Assembly: GCF_018638295.1 (NCBI RefSeq) | Contig: NZ_JABTTS010000009.1 | Location: forward strand, 365,441 to 429,440 | Origin: Streptomyces sp. CHD11 | GTDB taxonomy: Bacteria; Actinomycetota; Actinomycetes; Streptomycetales; Streptomycetaceae | Length of the DNA stretch: 64,000 bases | Direction of reading: 5' to 3' | In this document: positions 61,491 to 64,000 of the stretch, in pieces | Numbering within the stretch: position 1 is the first letter of the stretch | Layout of the letters: the number at the start of each line of letters is the position of its first letter | The notes under the pieces: generated by a model | What the model was told of the DNA's origin: nothing | What the model saw: the letters and a program-made list of their open reading frames with translations, nothing else | The model's database searches: none | Made by a program: the position numbers and the translations under genes

Positions 61491-62957
61491 TCAGTCGGGC
61501 TGCGCCGCCCACCACTCCTTGAGTGCTGTCACCGCCGCGTCATGGTCCATCGGGCCGTGCTCCAGACGAAGCTCCAGCATGTGCTTGTACGCCTCACCGA
61601 CCGCCGGGCCAGGCTTGACGCCGAGGATCTCCATGATCTGGTTTCCGTCGAGGTCCGGACGGATGGCGTCCAGCTCCTCCTGTTCCTGAAGCTGAGCGAT
61701 CCGCTCCTCCAGCCCGTCATACGCCCGGGAGAGAGCGGCGGCCTTGCGTCGGTTGCGCGTGGTGCAGTCCGAGCGGGTCAGCTTGTGCAGCCGACCGAGA
61801 AGCGGCCCGGCGTCACGGACGTAGCGGCGCACAGCGGAGTCCGTCCACTCTCCCGTGCCGTACCCGTGGAAGCGCAGATGAAGTTCGACGAGACGCGAGA
61901 CGTCCTTCACCAACTCGTTGGGGTACTTCAGCGCCGTGAGGCGCTTCTTCGTCATTTTCGCCCCGACCACTTCGTGATGGTGGAACGAGACACGGCCGTC
62001 ATTCTCGAACCGGCGCGTCCGGGGCTTGCCGATGTCGTGCAGCAGGGCCGCAAGCCGGAGGGTCAGGTCGGGGCCGTCTTCCTCCAGGGCCATCGCCTGC
62101 TCCAGGACGATCAGCGTGTGGTCGTAGACGTCCTTGTGCCGGTGATGCTCGTCTCTCTCCAGGTGCAGGGCCGGCAGCTCGGGCAGCACGTGCTCGGCGA
62201 TCCCGGTGGCCACGAGCAGGGACAGACCCTTGCGGGGTTGCGAGGACATGATCAGCTTGTTCAGCTCGTCCCGCACACGCTCGGCCGACACGATCTCGAT
62301 CCGCCCGGCCATGCCCGTCATCGCCGTGACCACCTCCGGTGCCACCTCGAAGTCGAGCTGGGCGGCGAAACGGGCGGCTCGCATCATCCGCAGCGGGTCG
62401 TCCGAGAACGACTCCTGGGGCGTGCCCGGGGTACGCAGCACACGCGTCGCAAGGTCGCCGAGACCACCGTGCGGATCGATGAACCGCTTCTCCGGCAGCG
62501 CGACGGCCATCGCGTTCACGGTGAAGTCGCGGCGGACGAGATCCTCGTCGATGGAGTCGCCGTACGACACCTCCGGCTTGCGTGAGGTGCGGTCGTACGC
62601 CTCCGACCGGTACGTGGTCACCTCGATCTGGAAGCTTCGGTCCGCTCCTTCGACGCGGGCGTCCTTCTGCGCACCGACCGTACCGAAGGCGATCCCCACC
62701 TCCCAGACGGCGTCCGCCCAAGGACGCACGATCTTCAGTACATCCTGCGGACGGGCATCCGTAGTGAAGTCCAGGTCGTTCCCGAGGCGGCCGAGCAACG
62801 CGTCCCGCACCGAGCCGCCCACCAGGGCGAGTGAGAACCCGGCCTCCTGGAAGCGGCGGGCGAGGTCGTCGGCGACAGGGGCGACCCGCAGCAGTTCACT
62901 CACGGCGCGGTCCTGCGCCTGGCTCAGGGCACTGGCTTCTTCGTTGGCATTCGGCAC
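61491..62957 (-). CDS. cca: CCA tRNA nucleotidyltransferase
   Basis: 488 residues from GTG 62957. The nucleotidyltransferase head has LVGGSVRDALLGR and catalytic Asp61/Asp63 (GNDLDFTTDAR), then the RRDFTVNAMAV and EDLVRRDF segments and the DDPLRMMRAARFAAQLDF nucleotide-selecting helix. A C-terminal HD domain (LLHDIGKPRTRRFE, His307-Asp308) is present. It adds or repairs the 3' CCA of tRNAs. It lies beside oriC-proximal genes in streptomycetes. Confidence 0.95.
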   Translation of the reverse strand: MPNANEEASALSQAQDRAVSELLRVAPVADDLARRFQEAGFSLALVGGSVRDALLGRLGNDLDFTTDARPQDVLKIVRPWADAVWEVGIAFGTVGAQKDARVEGADRSFQIEVTTYRSEAYDRTSRKPEVSYGDSIDEDLVRRDFTVNAMAVALPEKRFIDPHGGLGDLATRVLRTPGTPQESFSDDPLRMMRAARFAAQLDFEVAPEVVTAMTGMAGRIEIVSAERVRDELNKLIMSSQPRKGLSLLVATGIAEHVLPELPALHLERDEHHRHKDVYDHTLIVLEQAMALEEDGPDLTLRLAALLHDIGKPRTRRFENDGRVSFHHHEVVGAKMTKKRLTALKYPNELVKDVSRLVELHLRFHGYGTGEWTDSAVRRYVRDAGPLLGRLHKLTRSDCTTRNRRKAAALSRAYDGLEERIAQLQEQEELDAIRPDLDGNQIMEILGVKPGPAVGEAYKHMLELRLEHGPMDHDAAVTALKEWWAAQPD

Positions 62958-63150
62958 AACAGAAGAGGGTACGTGGCCGGACCGACGCGAGGCTCCTCAC
63001 TTGGCTGCCCGGACACCCCCGCCGATACACGGACAAGACCCGCGTGCGCGATCTTGCGCACCGGTCCGCGGCACTTCCTCTCAGCATGCATCGTTACCAT
63101 GCCTGGACGCACAATCCGACGAGCACTGACGACGAGGGACGGGCGAGCGC

Positions 63151-64000
63151 GTGGCCGAGGCGGCAGACTTCCAGGGGACACGTCCCTCACCTGCCCGCCG
63201 CTGGCTGCGGCGCACCGGAACACTGCTCGCCGGAGCGCCGCTGCTGGCGGGGCTTCTCCAGTTGCCGGCCGCGTCTCCCGCGGGCGCTGCCGGGCCGGAC
63301 GCGCCCCAGGCCCCCGCCGAGTCGGGATCGGTCTCCGTGTCGGTCGACTCCCTCACCCCCGGTGCCCCCGGCGAGGGCGACACCGTGACCGTGACCGGGA
63401 CGGTGACCAACAAGGGCAAGCAGACCGTCACCGACGCCCACGTCGGCCTGCGTGTGGGCCCTCTGCTGGATACCCGCTCGGGCATCGACACCGTCGCGAA
63501 GAACGGCGACGACCTCCAGAGCACCGTCGGCACGGAGATCGACGACAAGTACTCCCAGGAGTTCACGAGGCTCACCCCCGGAGTCTCCCGGCCTTTCACC
63601 CTCTCGGTGCCGGTGGACGAACTGGACCTCGGGCAGGACGGCGTCTACGAGCTGGCGGTGTCGCTCGCCGGGGAGACCTCGGCTCAGCCGTGGGAGCAGC
63701 CCCTCGGCATCCAGCGGACGTTCCTGCCGTGGAAGCCCGAGGAGGCCGGCACAAAGACCAAGACGACGGTCATGTGGCCCCTGATCTCCACGGTCCACAT
63801 GACCGCGCAGACGGGCTCGGACGAACAGCAGACGCCGGTGTTCCACGACGACGAACTCGCCAAGGAGATCTCCCCCGGCGGCCGGCTGGACCGGATGGTG
63901 GCACTGGGCAGAAACCTCGGGGTCACCTGGGTGATCGATCCGGACCTGCTGGCCTCCGTCGAGGCGATGGCCGCCCGGTACGAGATCCTCGGTGAGGGTG
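63151..64000 (+). CDS. Large exported protein, 5' part (DUF6049-like), runs off the window
   Basis: GTG 63151 opens a frame that stays open to base 64000 (283 codons so far). It starts VAEAADFQGTRPSPARRWLRR, then a signal segment (TLLAGAPLLAGLLQLPAASPAGA) and a beta-rich outer domain (VSVSVDSLTPGAPGEGDTV, TVTNKGKQTVTDAHVGLRVG, DELDLGQDGVYELAVSLAG). It continues TTVMWPLISTVHMTAQ and LGVTWVIDPDLLASVEAM. In other streptomycetes a long membrane-anchored protein of this type follows cca. Function is unknown. It may be linked to the lipid-II flippase gene usually found next. Confidence 0.8.
   Translation, partial: MAEAADFQGTRPSPARRWLRRTGTLLAGAPLLAGLLQLPAASPAGAAGPDAPQAPAESGSVSVSVDSLTPGAPGEGDTVTVTGTVTNKGKQTVTDAHVGLRVGPLLDTRSGIDTVAKNGDDLQSTVGTEIDDKYSQEFTRLTPGVSRPFTLSVPVDELDLGQDGVYELAVSLAGETSAQPWEQPLGIQRTFLPWKPEEAGTKTKTTVMWPLISTVHMTAQTGSDEQQTPVFHDDELAKEISPGGRLDRMVALGRNLGVTWVIDPDLLASVEAMAARYEILGEG

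Noticed and set aside
61414..61500. Short frames reading MFHVKH and MFHVKR
   Set aside because: These are translations of the parS palindrome, not genes.

Overview
The window is very GC-rich (roughly 70 percent or more by eye). It has dense short-gapped operons, many GTG starts, frequent ATGA/GTGA stop-start overlaps and several leaderless-looking promoters. Protein content (actinobacterial SHMT, actinobacterial malate dehydrogenase, succinate dehydrogenase, LppU/SCO3897-type and SCO4848-type proteins, multiple ECF sigma factors, DUF3152, DUF2690, DUF3017) points to a Streptomyces chromosome, core rather than arm. No tRNA, rRNA, CRISPR array, insertion sequence or phage gene was seen.

Layout. 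1-9.9 kb: the 3' end of an L,D-transpeptidase gene, two tandem minus-strand ECF sigma/membrane-partner modules, a DUF3152 putative metalloprotease, two unknown proteins, a secreted family 20 hexosaminidase and an OHCU-decarboxylase-like protein. 10-13.5 kb: the sdhCDAB operon. 13.7-24 kb: a Uma2-family gene, a TetR regulator convergent with an MMPL exporter, a two-component system divergent from that exporter, a metallophosphoesterase, a small membrane protein, a D-alanyl-D-alanine carboxypeptidase and a YihY-type protein. 24-28.3 kb: a compact set resembling the decaprenylphosphoryl-arabinose pathway (GtrA, UbiA-type phosphoribosyltransferase, PAP2 phosphatase, and divergently the DprE1-like and DprE2-like enzymes). 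28.3-38.8 kb: 2'-5' RNA ligase family protein, tryptophanyl-tRNA synthetase, a third ECF sigma/membrane pair, glyA, a glutathionylspermidine-synthase-family protein, a dihydrofolate-reductase-like protein, and a MocR regulator divergent from an AhpD-like protein. 38.9-46.5 kb: one minus-strand choline-to-glycine-betaine operon (aldehyde dehydrogenase, choline oxidoreductase, ABC ATPase, fused permease, binding protein). 46.7-52.6 kb: mdh, an HTH/DUF2690 membrane regulator, folD with a DUF3017 gene, and a membrane protein. 52.7-54.8 kb: an FHA-like protein coupled to a receptor-type Ser/Thr kinase with an extracellular peptidoglycan-binding domain. 54.9-64 kb: class A penicillin-binding protein, PadR regulator, inositol-3-phosphate synthase, MFS transporter, LppU/SCO3897-type protein, two parS sites, CCA-adding enzyme, and the start of a large secreted protein.

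Themes. Envelope biology recurs: cell-wall enzymes, a polyprenyl-phosphate sugar pathway, exporters, and several cytoplasm-to-exterior signalling devices (three ECF sigma modules, a two-component system, the DUF2690 regulator, the FHA/kinase pair). Central metabolism is represented by sdh, mdh, glyA and folD.

The most striking oddity is a run of 42 consecutive G at 54880-54921. It lies where the 3' ends of the kinase and penicillin-binding protein genes face each other. By my recollection of S. coelicolor gene order, the genes to its left belong to a region about 1 Mb from those on its right, which lie next to oriC (two perfect parS sites support the oriC-proximal placement). The junction is therefore either a real rearrangement or, more simply, an assembly join, and the 3' end of the penicillin-binding protein gene cannot be trusted. 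Other points of interest are a 23-bp PadR-type operator, palindromes upstream of mdh and of the betaine operon, paired sigma-partner proteins sharing an extracytoplasmic Cys-(30-35)-Cys motif, a DprE1 homologue with Ala where the M. tuberculosis enzyme has the benzothiazinone-target Cys, and a mobile-looking hairpin repeat inside a coding sequence.
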